This document shows, in pieces, positions 56,645 through 64,000 of a DNA stretch of 64,000 nucleotides. The notes under the pieces are model-generated. The model worked only from the letters and a program-made list of their open reading frames with translations, was not told the DNA's origin and did not search any database. The position numbers and the translations under genes were made by a program. This DNA comes from Rhodobacteraceae bacterium HTCC2150 (GTDB lineage Bacteria; Pseudomonadota; Alphaproteobacteria; Rhodobacterales; Rhodobacteraceae). Numbering within the stretch: position 1 is the stretch's first letter; each line of letters starts with the position of its first letter. Location of the stretch: positions 921,526 through 985,525 of the forward strand of contig AAXZ01000001.1 in the NCBI GenBank assembly GCA_000169395.1, given 5' to 3'.

Positions 56645-57601
56645 CTACACCCTTTTGGGCGCTAAAATCGCAGCCAAAGCGATGGAGGCAAGACGTGCTG
56701 CAGGCGGATCGGCACGGCTGGTCAACAATATGGGCGTTTTTGCACCCATCACCAAACCAGCGGCACATCCACCTGATAAATAAACCAATGCTTTGAAAAG
56801 TGTATTGCCCGAAACAATGTCAGGCGTAATCACGGCATCGGCGTATCCGGCGACTGGATCGTCTGTCATGCCCTTAACCGCTGCTGAATTCGGCGAAAGG
56901 ATCAAATCAAGGGCTAGTGGGCCCGAAATTTTAAGGTCATTGAATTCTTCGCGGGCCCAATCCTGCAATGTTCGTGCGTCCACCGCACTAGGTACAGATG
57001 GAATAGGGCTTTCTGTAGCGGATAAAATGGCGACCTTGGGATCGTTGTTGCCCAAAGCATTCAACATTTTGACAACGGCCCGAATAGATTCCTGACGGGT
57101 TTCCAAATTTGGTGCAACGTTTACAGCCGCATCTGAAACGATAACGGGTTTTCCGCCATCAGGGGGGGAAATGTGAAAAACATGCACAAGGCGTGCGCCT
57201 GTGCGTAACCCAGCATCGCGGGCGAGGGCGGTTTTCATGAAGACGTCTGTATGCAACTGACCCTTCATTAATACGTCAGCATTCCCGGATCCACAAAGTT
57301 CAGCGGCCTTACGGCCGGCTTCTTCTTCGCCGGTTGCGTCGACAACAGTAAATTCTGAAATGTCCCAGTCCAACTTTGCGGCTTCGGCTTGGATATCTGC
57401 GGCTTCACCAACAAAAATGGGGGTCATTATGCCAGCTTCAACGCCTGCTTTGGCGGCTTGCATTGGCAATTCAGCACCGGCGCGCGCAATTGCGACCCGT
57501 GGAGCAGTGGTGCCTTGCGCCAATTTGATCAAATTGGCGGGGCAAACAGGTTCGGCCGGGCTTAAAAACCCGGCCGACTGTGATGTTTTATTTATACTCA
57601 T
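56645..57601 (-). CDS. pta: Phosphate acetyltransferase of the sulfoacetaldehyde pathway
   Basis: A 318-residue PTA_PTB-family protein that turns the acetyl phosphate made by Xsc into acetyl-CoA. Family blocks are DVLMKGQLHTDVFMKTAL, VFHISPPDGGKPVIVSDAAVNV, and the GPLALDLILSPNSAAVKGM segment. It is a short stand-alone type without the regulatory domain of E. coli Pta. Its ATG overlaps the xsc stop (ATGA), so the two are translated together in step with flux. Confidence 0.9.
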   Translation of the reverse strand: MSINKTSQSAGFLSPAEPVCPANLIKLAQGTTAPRVAIARAGAELPMQAAKAGVEAGIMTPIFVGEAADIQAEAAKLDWDISEFTVVDATGEEEAGRKAAELCGSGNADVLMKGQLHTDVFMKTALARDAGLRTGARLVHVFHISPPDGGKPVIVSDAAVNVAPNLETRQESIRAVVKMLNALGNNDPKVAILSATESPIPSVPSAVDARTLQDWAREEFNDLKISGPLALDLILSPNSAAVKGMTDDPVAGYADAVITPDIVSGNTLFKALVYLSGGCAAGLVMGAKTPILLTSRADPPAARLASIALAAILAPKRV

Positions 57602-59379
57602 GCGTTGGATTGAGAACGCATGTCAGACTTGGAAATACCAGCAACTTTAACTGGTGTTTTCATCGCGTCGCGACGGAAAGGATCACCCAATTCTTGGTTG
57701 ATCATGGCTTCGATCAAAGTTGTGATGCCATTTTCCATTTGATCTTTAATGGCTTGTGCCAATGCGGCGGTAAGCTCGTCTTGAGTGCGGGCAATAACGC
57801 CTTTCAGCCCACACGCGTTAGCGATGCCAGCATATGAAACTTGCTCGTCCAGCTCTGTACCAACGAAGTTATCGTCGAACCAAAGTGTAGAGTTACGCTT
57901 TTCAGCACCCCACTGGTAGTTACGGAAAACGATTTGCGTGATGGCAGGCCAGTCACCACGGCCAATCGCGGTCAATTCGTTAACAGAAATACCGAACGCG
58001 CCGTCGCCAGCAAAGCCAACAACTGGAACATTTGGTTGACCAATCTTCGCACCAACAATGGATGGCAAGCCATAACCACATGGACCAAATAGACCTGGTG
58101 CCAAATACTTGCGGCTTTCGTTGAACGAAGGATAAGCGTTACCGATCGCACAGTTGTTGCCGATGTCGGAACTGATGATCGCCTCAACAGGCAATGCAGC
58201 TTGAATCGCACGCCAAGCCATACGAGGAGCCATCCAATCAGGCTTGTCAGCGCGGGCGCGAACATTCCAATCGGTGCCTGGATCGTCTTGCTCTTCTGTC
58301 ATGGAGGTCAATTCTTGAGCCCAAGCAGATTTCGTTTGCGCGATTGTAGACTTACGCGCAGCACGATCCGCATCACCAGCTGAATCAGAAAGTTTGCCCG
58401 CGATTGCATTTGCAACTTTAGCCGCATCACCAACGATACCCACAGTAACCTTTTTCGTCAGGCCGATACGGTCTGGGTTTAGGTCAACTTGGATGATTTT
58501 CGCTTCTGTTGGCCAGTAATCAATGCCGTAACCTGGCAATGTTGAGAACGGGTTCAAACGTGTGCCAAGACACAAAACAACGTCTGCTTTTGAAATCAAT
58601 TCCATGCCTGCTTTGGAACCGTTATAGCCCAAAGGACCTGCGAACAATGGGTGATTGCCTGGGAACGCGTCATTGTGCTGGTAGCCAACACATACTGGTG
58701 CATCCAGTGTTTCAGCCAAGCCGCGCGATGCGTCGATGCCACCAACAGACAAAATTGCACCGGCGCCGTTCAAAATGACTGGGAATTTTGCGTTAGACAA
58801 AAGATCAGCCGCTTCTTGAATAGCAGTTTCGCCACCCTGTGGCAGTTCGAAGTCAACAACAACTGGTAGATCGATGTCGATGACCTGTGTCCAGAAATCA
58901 CGTGGAACGTTGATTTGAGCAGGTGCGCTGGCGCGCTTGGCTTGCATGATCACACGGTTCAATGTTTCGGCAATACGGGAAGGGTCGCGAACTTCTTCTT
59001 GGTAAGCAACACAATCAGCGAACAGGTTCATCTGTTCCATTTCTTGGAAACCACCTTGGCCGATTGTTTTGTTTGCCGCTTGTGGTGTGACCAACAATAG
59101 AGGTGTGTGGTTCCAATAAGCAGTTTTAACAGGTGTCACGAAATTTGTGATGCCTGGACCGTTTTGTGCGATCATCATAGACATTTTGCCAGTAGCGCGT
59201 GTGAAACCGTCAGCCATCATGCCGCCAGAAGTTTCATGCGCACAATCCCAGAATGAGATGCCAGCGTCAGGGAAAATGTCTGAGATCGGCATCATCGCAG
59301 AGCCGATAATGCCGAATGCATTGTCGATTCCGTGCATTTGTAGAACTTTTACAAAAGCTTCTTCGGTGGTCATTTTCAT
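57598..59379 (-). CDS. xsc: Sulfoacetaldehyde acetyltransferase
   Basis: A 593-residue TPP enzyme that takes sulfoacetaldehyde and phosphate to acetyl phosphate and sulfite. The TPP-activating region near residue 40 (WDCAHETSGGMMADGFTR) and the Mg-TPP block near 450 (VGFAGDGAFGISVNEL...RNYQWGAEKRNSTLWFDD) are in place, and the length fits Xsc. I start at MKMTTEEAFVKVL, preceded by AAAAAGGAACG; the longer frame is not supported. It is 176 bases from tauR and is preceded by a pair of TauR-like boxes. Its presence marks sulfonate catabolism. Confidence 0.96.
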   Translation of the reverse strand: MKMTTEEAFVKVLQMHGIDNAFGIIGSAMMPISDIFPDAGISFWDCAHETSGGMMADGFTRATGKMSMMIAQNGPGITNFVTPVKTAYWNHTPLLLVTPQAANKTIGQGGFQEMEQMNLFADCVAYQEEVRDPSRIAETLNRVIMQAKRASAPAQINVPRDFWTQVIDIDLPVVVDFELPQGGETAIQEAADLLSNAKFPVILNGAGAILSVGGIDASRGLAETLDAPVCVGYQHNDAFPGNHPLFAGPLGYNGSKAGMELISKADVVLCLGTRLNPFSTLPGYGIDYWPTEAKIIQVDLNPDRIGLTKKVTVGIVGDAAKVANAIAGKLSDSAGDADRAARKSTIAQTKSAWAQELTSMTEEQDDPGTDWNVRARADKPDWMAPRMAWRAIQAALPVEAIISSDIGNNCAIGNAYPSFNESRKYLAPGLFGPCGYGLPSIVGAKIGQPNVPVVGFAGDGAFGISVNELTAIGRGDWPAITQIVFRNYQWGAEKRNSTLWFDDNFVGTELDEQVSYAGIANACGLKGVIARTQDELTAALAQAIKDQMENGITTLIEAMINQELGDPFRRDAMKTPVKVAGISKSDMRSQSNA

Positions 59380-59493
59380 GGTGGTCGTTCCTTTTTGGAT
59401 GGTTTGAAAGCGACACATTCAAAGACAAATTCGAATCGCGCCCGCAAACGGGATATTTCTTGAATTGGTATTAGCGAGTTTGTTCAGCTAATT

Positions 59494-59526
59494 TTAGGGC
59501 CAGATACTCTTTTGGTTTAATACCAG
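59494..59526 (-). promoter_or_regulatory. TauR-like direct repeat upstream of xsc
   Basis: On the minus strand CTGGTATTAA (59526-59517) and CTGGCCCTAA (59503-59494) form a direct repeat 23 bases apart, 115 bases upstream of the xsc ATG and reading toward it. They resemble the CTGGACYTAA boxes I recall for TauR of Rhodobacter capsulatus. Confidence 0.6.
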
Positions 59527-59555
59527 ATGAAGAATTGTTGATATGGCCGTAATAA

Positions 59556-61007
59556 TCAGTCATGTATTACCGATGCCAGACGTTTAATGCCCTCTGGAAT
59601 GCTGCTGCTAGGAATAGAAGAATATCCAAGGCGGTAATAATTTTCACCTTCATTTCCGTTGAAGAAGGGAACGCCTGATTCAATAAGTACGCCGACCTTT
59701 CTCGCGGCATCCGCAATTTCTTGGACGGTTTTTTTCTTGGGGCAACGCATCCATAAAGATGAGCCGCCAAAATCACCAGAACCGGCTATTTCCAACCCAT
59801 TGACCTTTATTTCGCGATCAATGACTTCACGGCGTTCGTGAAATGCCAAGCGAATTCGTCGGATAAGAGCATCGTAATGGCCACGCGATAAGAAATAGGC
59901 GGTTGTTCGTTGGATGTGCCCGGGAATGTGCCGTAAAACCGTAGAACGCAACGCACGTGCCTCTGCAATAAACGGGGCGGGGCCAACAAGGTACCCAAGT
60001 CTTAAACCAGGAAATAGGGATTTGGAAAATGATCCAACATGGACCACTCGGCCGTCTTCATCCAAAGATTTTAACGCGGGTAAAGCTGGTTGTAAAAACG
60101 CCATTTCAAATTCATAGTCGTCTTCTACAATCAAAAAATCATCTTCGCGAGCGCGTTTAAGTAACGCTGTGCGGCGGCTTAGTGGCATCGTTGCGTTTGT
60201 GGGGCACTGATGACTTGGTGTCGTGAAAACGACATCTGTTTCTTTGGCAAGCTGAGATAAAACAAGCCCATTTTTGTCAAGCGATGTTGGTGCTAGATGA
60301 CAGCGTACCTGCCGTAAAATATCCCTTAAGCCAGAATAGCAAGGATCCTCAAATGCGGCTGTTCGGCGTTGTGTTAAAAGAACTTGCGCCGTCAGCCACA
60401 GGGCATTTTGCGCCCCCGCCGTAATTAAAATTTCGTCAGCATTGGCAAGAATTCCGCGTCTTGGCAAAGTATGGCGCGCAATAAACGCAACAAGCTGTGG
60501 GTCATCCCGATCAGCATAATCCGTTGTCATCGGCGTGAAGTCGCGTTTTCCAAGCGCATCCAAAGCACAAAGTCGCCAGTTTTGTTGATCAAATAGACTG
60601 CGATCGGCTTGGCCGTAGATAAATGGAAATTCGAATTTTTCCCAATCAGCCAGTTTTTCCACAGCGCGTGAGCCCGTAAATCGCTGGCCTATAGCGCGCG
60701 TCCAATCGACGGAGTCGTGTGATTTTTTTTGAGGAATTTCAGGTGCTGGTGGTGCATTTGTTGAAACGAAGTAACCAGATTTTCCTTTTGATGTCAGATA
60801 GTCATCGGCCATTAATTCTTGATACGCCAATGTCACTGTCAGCCGTGATATGCCCAAATGTTGTGCCAATTTACGTGAGGAAGGCAGCTTTTCATCGGGA
60901 CGGAAACGACCAGAAAGAATGCCACTTGCCACCATCTGACGTATTTCGGTTTGCAAAGTGCCTTCAAAATCAGGCTTAAGAAAAAAAACTTCTTCTGAGA
61001 TGGGCAT
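59556..61007 (-). CDS. tauR: TauR, GntR/MocR-type regulator of taurine genes
   Basis: A 483-residue regulator: an N-terminal GntR winged helix (LPSSRKLAQHLGISRLTVTL, near residues 40-59) joined to a class I aminotransferase-like domain with the PLP-binding region around GSFSKSLFPGLRLGYLVG, whose Lys would bind PLP. TauR proteins activate tpa and xsc genes when taurine is present. The gene is upstream of xsc on the same strand and overlooks box pairs on both sides. AAGG lies seven bases before the ATG. Confidence 0.9.
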   Translation of the reverse strand: MPISEEVFFLKPDFEGTLQTEIRQMVASGILSGRFRPDEKLPSSRKLAQHLGISRLTVTLAYQELMADDYLTSKGKSGYFVSTNAPPAPEIPQKKSHDSVDWTRAIGQRFTGSRAVEKLADWEKFEFPFIYGQADRSLFDQQNWRLCALDALGKRDFTPMTTDYADRDDPQLVAFIARHTLPRRGILANADEILITAGAQNALWLTAQVLLTQRRTAAFEDPCYSGLRDILRQVRCHLAPTSLDKNGLVLSQLAKETDVVFTTPSHQCPTNATMPLSRRTALLKRAREDDFLIVEDDYEFEMAFLQPALPALKSLDEDGRVVHVGSFSKSLFPGLRLGYLVGPAPFIAEARALRSTVLRHIPGHIQRTTAYFLSRGHYDALIRRIRLAFHERREVIDREIKVNGLEIAGSGDFGGSSLWMRCPKKKTVQEIADAARKVGVLIESGVPFFNGNEGENYYRLGYSSIPSSSIPEGIKRLASVIHD

Positions 61008-61010
61008 TTT

Positions 61011-61042
61011 CTGGCCTTACTGGGGGTGAGTTCTGGATATAC
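61011..61042 (+). promoter_or_regulatory. TauR-like direct repeat between tauR and the VOC gene
   Basis: CTGGCCTTAC (61011-61020) and CTGGATATAC (61033-61042) form a direct repeat 22 bases apart on the plus strand. They point toward the VOC/FAD pair and sit four bases upstream of the tauR start codon, so they could serve activation of the pair and autocontrol of tauR. Confidence 0.5.
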
Positions 61043-61128
61043 CGCGCAGGGGAAAAAGGCAAATCCAACTTTTGTCTTGAAACTATTGGTCTGTAGGGGT
61101 TTCCTGTCATGCAAAAGGAGACAGAAAC

Positions 61129-61674
61129 ATGGTGAACATTCCGCTAAAACGAATGCAGCATTTCGCTGTTGAGGTAAGTGATACTGATCGGTCTATTGAA
61201 TTTTATCGACGTGTATTGGGTTTTAAACTCACGGAACGACACGATGCTTATGAGGTGAAAGGCATTCCTGTTGAACTGACATTTATGCGGCTGGGTGACG
61301 TTCATCACGAGCTTGTTTTAATGCATAACCCCGCCAAAAAATACACGGATAAGCTTGCAAGATCCGAAGAGGAAATCGAAGGACCCCCTTCATTTCATCA
61401 TTTCGCGTTTGAATGTGACAGTCGCGAGGATTGGTTGACCGTTCTTGCCCACGTTAAGGGTGAAAACGTAGAGATTGTGCGCGGACCAGTATTGCATAGT
61501 GCTACTGATCCACGGGGTGATGGCTCGTGGGGTGAAAACGAAGCCGTTTATATTCTTGATCCAGATGGTCACCGAATTGAACTGTTCTGCAACTTGGCAA
61601 CGATTGATCCCGACGGAACCCACCGCAATGGCGAAGGGGTGAGAATGGAAGGAACAACAACGGCGGAGTTGTAA
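61129..61674 (+). CDS. VOC-family protein (glyoxalase/extradiol dioxygenase type)
   Basis: A 181-residue vicinal oxygen chelate protein. Metal ligands appear as the His of MQHFAVEVSDTDRSIEFYR near residue 11, the His of SFHHFAFEC near 90, and the Glu of GHRIELFCNL near 150, a 2-His-1-carboxylate set. It could be a dioxygenase, isomerase or glyoxalase. It precedes a FAD monooxygenase by one base, so the two form an operon, and an AAAGGAG ribosome site lies before the ATG. Substrate is unknown; a hydroxylated aromatic is suggested by the partner. Confidence 0.8.
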   Translation: MVNIPLKRMQHFAVEVSDTDRSIEFYRRVLGFKLTERHDAYEVKGIPVELTFMRLGDVHHELVLMHNPAKKYTDKLARSEEEIEGPPSFHHFAFECDSREDWLTVLAHVKGENVEIVRGPVLHSATDPRGDGSWGENEAVYILDPDGHRIELFCNLATIDPDGTHRNGEGVRMEGTTTAEL

Positions 61675-61675
61675 A

Positions 61676-63076
61676 ATGGACGTTTCTATTGTTGGTGCAG
61701 GGCCTGTTGGTTTGACAATTGCTAACTTGCTGGCCTTGCGTGGTCACAGCGTTGAAGTCTTTGAAAAACAACAAGAGGCCTACAATTTGCCGCGCGCCAT
61801 TCATTTTGACGGCGAGGCGATGCGTGTGTTTCAATCCACAGGCTTGGCTGATGATGTGCTGAAGGGAACTTTGGTTGGCAAGGGGATGCTGTTTAAAGAT
61901 GCCAGCGACAACGTGCTGATTGACTGGTCGCGCGGGCAAGAAATTGGCCCTATGGGGTGGCATGAAAGTTATCGTTTCCATCAGCCAAGTGTTGAGGAAA
62001 CACTAGCTAATGGATTGAAACAATTTGGAAATGTCACGTTAAGACGCGGTGTTGAGGTTACAGGAGTGTCGCAAGACGAGAGGTCGGTTACGTTAACACT
62101 GGCTGATGGAAGTCAGAAAACCAGCAAATATGTGGTAGCGGCTGATGGTACGAATTCAACTCTTCGTCACTTGCTTGGCATCGAAACCGAAGATTTGGGT
62201 TTTGATGAACGTTGGGTTGTTGTTGATGCTTTGCTTAAGAAACCTCGGCCAGACTTGGGTGATTATTCCGTTCAGTTTTGTGACCCAATTTCACCTGCTA
62301 CATATGTGCGCGGGCTTGACAATCGACGTCGTTGGGAAATGCGCTGGGCAGGCGGGAAAGGCGAGGCTGATCGACCCAGCAAAGATGAATTATGGGGTAT
62401 GCTTGCGCGATGGATCACACCAGAAGATGCTGATCTGGAACGCGACGCCGTCTACCAGTTTCGATCCGCTATTGCTGAAAAATGGAAATCTGGTCGCGTG
62501 TTTTTAGCAGGTGATGCGGCACATTCTATGCCCCCTTTCATGGGCCAAGGCATGTGTGCGGGTATTCGTGATGCCGCAAATCTATCATGGAAACTAAGTG
62601 CGGTTTTGAGCGGTGCAAAAAATGATCTATTGGACAGTTACGCGAATGAACGCGCCGTAAATGTCCGCCAATTTATTGATATGACCATGCGCCTAGGGCG
62701 ATTGATCAATCAAACGGGCGCAGGCAAGGCACCAAGTGGGCAAATGAAATCAATCTGGCCGTCGCTGGGTGAGGGAATTGGTATGCGTGATGAAATTGCA
62801 GGACATCTTGTAGCGCAACCCACATTTGATGGCGTTTTGACTGACACGGCCAGTAAACATGGGTTTTATGTGTTGGCTGATCAGGATTTTGACGCGGAAA
62901 TACCCGTATATACAACTGGTAAAGAATGGTTGCGGGAAAAGGGTGTGTTTGCCGTACTTGTGCGACCCGACGGATATGCTTTGGCACACGCAGGCAACCT
63001 AATAGATGCCAAGAAAATGGTTCGTGACTGGCAAGAATTGGCCGCATGTGTGCCTAAAGTTACATATCCAATCTAA
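61676..63076 (+). CDS. FAD-dependent monooxygenase (MhpA-like aromatic hydroxylase)
   Basis: A 466-residue class A flavoprotein monooxygenase. The ADP-binding fold begins VSIVGAGPVGLTIANLLAL, the second FAD motif is FLAGDAAHSMPPFMGQGMCA near residue 277, and the substrate domain lies between. The closest family I know is 3-(3-hydroxyphenyl)propionate hydroxylase, though the C-terminal domain here is short. It uses NAD(P)H and O2 to hydroxylate an aromatic. It stands behind the VOC gene and ahead of a terminator shared with tpa. A role in sulfonate use is only suggested by position. Confidence 0.83.
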   Translation: MDVSIVGAGPVGLTIANLLALRGHSVEVFEKQQEAYNLPRAIHFDGEAMRVFQSTGLADDVLKGTLVGKGMLFKDASDNVLIDWSRGQEIGPMGWHESYRFHQPSVEETLANGLKQFGNVTLRRGVEVTGVSQDERSVTLTLADGSQKTSKYVVAADGTNSTLRHLLGIETEDLGFDERWVVVDALLKKPRPDLGDYSVQFCDPISPATYVRGLDNRRRWEMRWAGGKGEADRPSKDELWGMLARWITPEDADLERDAVYQFRSAIAEKWKSGRVFLAGDAAHSMPPFMGQGMCAGIRDAANLSWKLSAVLSGAKNDLLDSYANERAVNVRQFIDMTMRLGRLINQTGAGKAPSGQMKSIWPSLGEGIGMRDEIAGHLVAQPTFDGVLTDTASKHGFYVLADQDFDAEIPVYTTGKEWLREKGVFAVLVRPDGYALAHAGNLIDAKKMVRDWQELAACVPKVTYPI

Positions 63077-63082
63077 GCATAA

Positions 63083-63113
63083 AAAAAACCGCCGCAAAAA
63101 TGTGCGGCGGTTT
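63083..63113. terminator. Bidirectional terminator between the FAD gene and tpa
   Basis: AAACCGCCGCA pairs with TGCGGCGGTTT around a six-base loop. An A-run of eight on the left gives a perfect T-tract for the minus-strand tpa, while GATGTTTT follows on the plus side. Confidence 0.85.
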
Positions 63114-63129
63114 GATGTTTTAATGGAAT

Positions 63130-64000
63130 TTAACCAAATACTTTGGTCAACGCCTTATCAACAGAATCTGTGATTGCGTCGATGTCGTCGGCTGTCGCAA
63201 TCAAAGCAGGGCTAAAGCAAAGCGTGTTGTTAAAGCCAGGCAACGAACGGTTGGTCATACCAATGATCGTGCCTTGCGCCATACAATCAGCCACAACCGC
63301 CGCTGCCATTTTTTCGTTCACAGGCTCGCGGGTTTTACGATCTGAAACCAATTCGGCACCCAAGAACAATCCCTTGCCGCGAACATCGCCAATAACCGCG
63401 TGTTTCTCTGACAATGCTTGAAGGTTGCCCATCATGCGAGCGCCCATAGCCAACGTGTTATCCAAAAGGTTTTCGTCTTCGATGATGCGCATATTTTCAA
63501 GCGCAGCAGCAGGACCTGCAGTACAACCACCAAAGGTGGAAATATCACGGAAAAAGTTCAAAGGATCTGTTGCGTCATCCTTAAACTGATTGAAGACTTC
63601 TTCTGTCGTGACCAAACAAGCGATCGCAGCATAACCAGATGCAACACCTTTGGCCATTGTAACCATGTCAGGCTTAACACCGTAGTTCTGATAGCCAAAC
63701 CACGTACCCGTACGACCAACACCACAAACAACTTCGTCGATGTGGAGAAGGATGTCGTATTTTGTGCAAATTTCTTGAACTTTTTCCCAATAACCGGCTG
63801 GTGGAACGATTACGCCGCCGCCCGCTGTAATGGGCTCTAGGCACAATGCGCCAACTGTGTCGGGACCTTCGCGCAAGATGACTTCTTCGATCGCTTCTGC
63901 TGCGCGCACACCGTAGTTATCGCAATCCCATTGGGCGCGATATTCTAAGCAGTGGGGCACTTCTACGAAACCAGGTGTGAAAGGGCCATATTGAGCGTTG
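63130..64000 (-). CDS. tpa: Taurine-pyruvate aminotransferase, C-terminal part, cut by window edge
   Basis: The minus-strand frame enters from the right edge (NAQYGPFTPGFVEV...) and is open for 290 codons to the stop. It is a class III PLP aminotransferase: LLHIDEVVCGVGRTGTWFGY, the PLP Lys in MVTMAKGVASGY, and the ending NNTLCFSPALIATADDID. The enzyme moves the amino group of taurine to pyruvate, giving sulfoacetaldehyde and alanine, the substrate for Xsc. The presence of the tauR-xsc-pta operon supports this over omega-amino acid transaminases. The true start is outside the window; a GTG at 63960 is internal. Confidence 0.88.
   Translation of the reverse strand, partial: NAQYGPFTPGFVEVPHCLEYRAQWDCDNYGVRAAEAIEEVILREGPDTVGALCLEPITAGGGVIVPPAGYWEKVQEICTKYDILLHIDEVVCGVGRTGTWFGYQNYGVKPDMVTMAKGVASGYAAIACLVTTEEVFNQFKDDATDPLNFFRDISTFGGCTAGPAAALENMRIIEDENLLDNTLAMGARMMGNLQALSEKHAVIGDVRGKGLFLGAELVSDRKTREPVNEKMAAAVVADCMAQGTIIGMTNRSLPGFNNTLCFSPALIATADDIDAITDSVDKALTKVFG

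Overview
The window reads as chromosomal DNA of a marine Rhodobacteraceae (roseobacter-type alphaproteobacterium). The signs are a taurine/sulfoacetaldehyde operon of roseobacter layout (tauR-xsc-pta, a TauE/SafE exporter, soeABC and tpa), a carnitine-to-betaine cluster (BKACE plus a carnitine dehydrogenase-thioesterase fusion), a Hint-domain protein, DUF3572, a PleD-like protein, and tightly packed genes with many ATGA/TAATG overlaps. No tRNA, rRNA, CRISPR array, transposase, integrase or prophage block was seen.

Layout. 1-10 kb: start of an acyl-CoA synthetase (minus), a sulfotransferase and a Hint protein (plus), then a minus-strand fatty acyl-CoA degradation operon (MerR, MerR, acyl-CoA dehydrogenase, GST, thiolase, cupin, FadJ-like fusion) with a LiuR-like palindrome between the MerR genes. 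9-25 kb: mostly housekeeping genes, namely two PaaI thioesterases, MATE pump, ArsC-like protein, pyrD, DUF952, 5'-nucleotidase, a membrane protein preceded by a tiny lipoprotein-like ORF, SRAP, hrpB, meaB, rpmB, PCu(A)C chaperone, lepA, and a GHKL-ATPase-like gene interrupted near its 5' end. 25-30 kb: PhnA, then the carnitine module (BKACE, Cys-rich secreted protein, LcdH-thioesterase, SDR) and an EamA transporter. 30-35 kb: NUDIX, DUF983, a secreted EF-hand protein, an ECF sigma/anti-sigma-like/metal-sensor trio, and a PleD-like gene split by a stop codon.

35-47 kb: a MarR-controlled self-sufficient reductive dehalogenase (RdhA fused to a flavin/2Fe-2S reductase), metG, two tandem secreted tail-collar proteins (the second interrupted by TGA), and a 5-oxoprolinase/hydantoinase fusion overlapping a GAPDH gene. 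47-64 kb: one long minus-strand block. It runs tauR, xsc, pta, tauE-like, soeABC, then a metal-ligand-deficient M19 dipeptidase-like protein, an unrecognised 558-aa protein, DUF3726 and an SMP-30 protein. A divergent VOC/FAD-monooxygenase pair and partial tpa complete the region.

Pathway logic: Tpa makes sulfoacetaldehyde from taurine; Xsc converts it to sulfite and acetyl phosphate; Pta makes acetyl-CoA; SoeABC oxidises sulfite at the membrane while the TauE-like protein exports sulfite or sulfate. Two pairs of CTGGNNNTAM direct repeats, one pointing at xsc and one at the VOC/FAD pair, look like TauR sites and suggest the oxygenase pair belongs to the same regulon. Three otherwise intact genes carry a single in-frame stop (23799, 34040, 42084), an unusual density for 64 kb.
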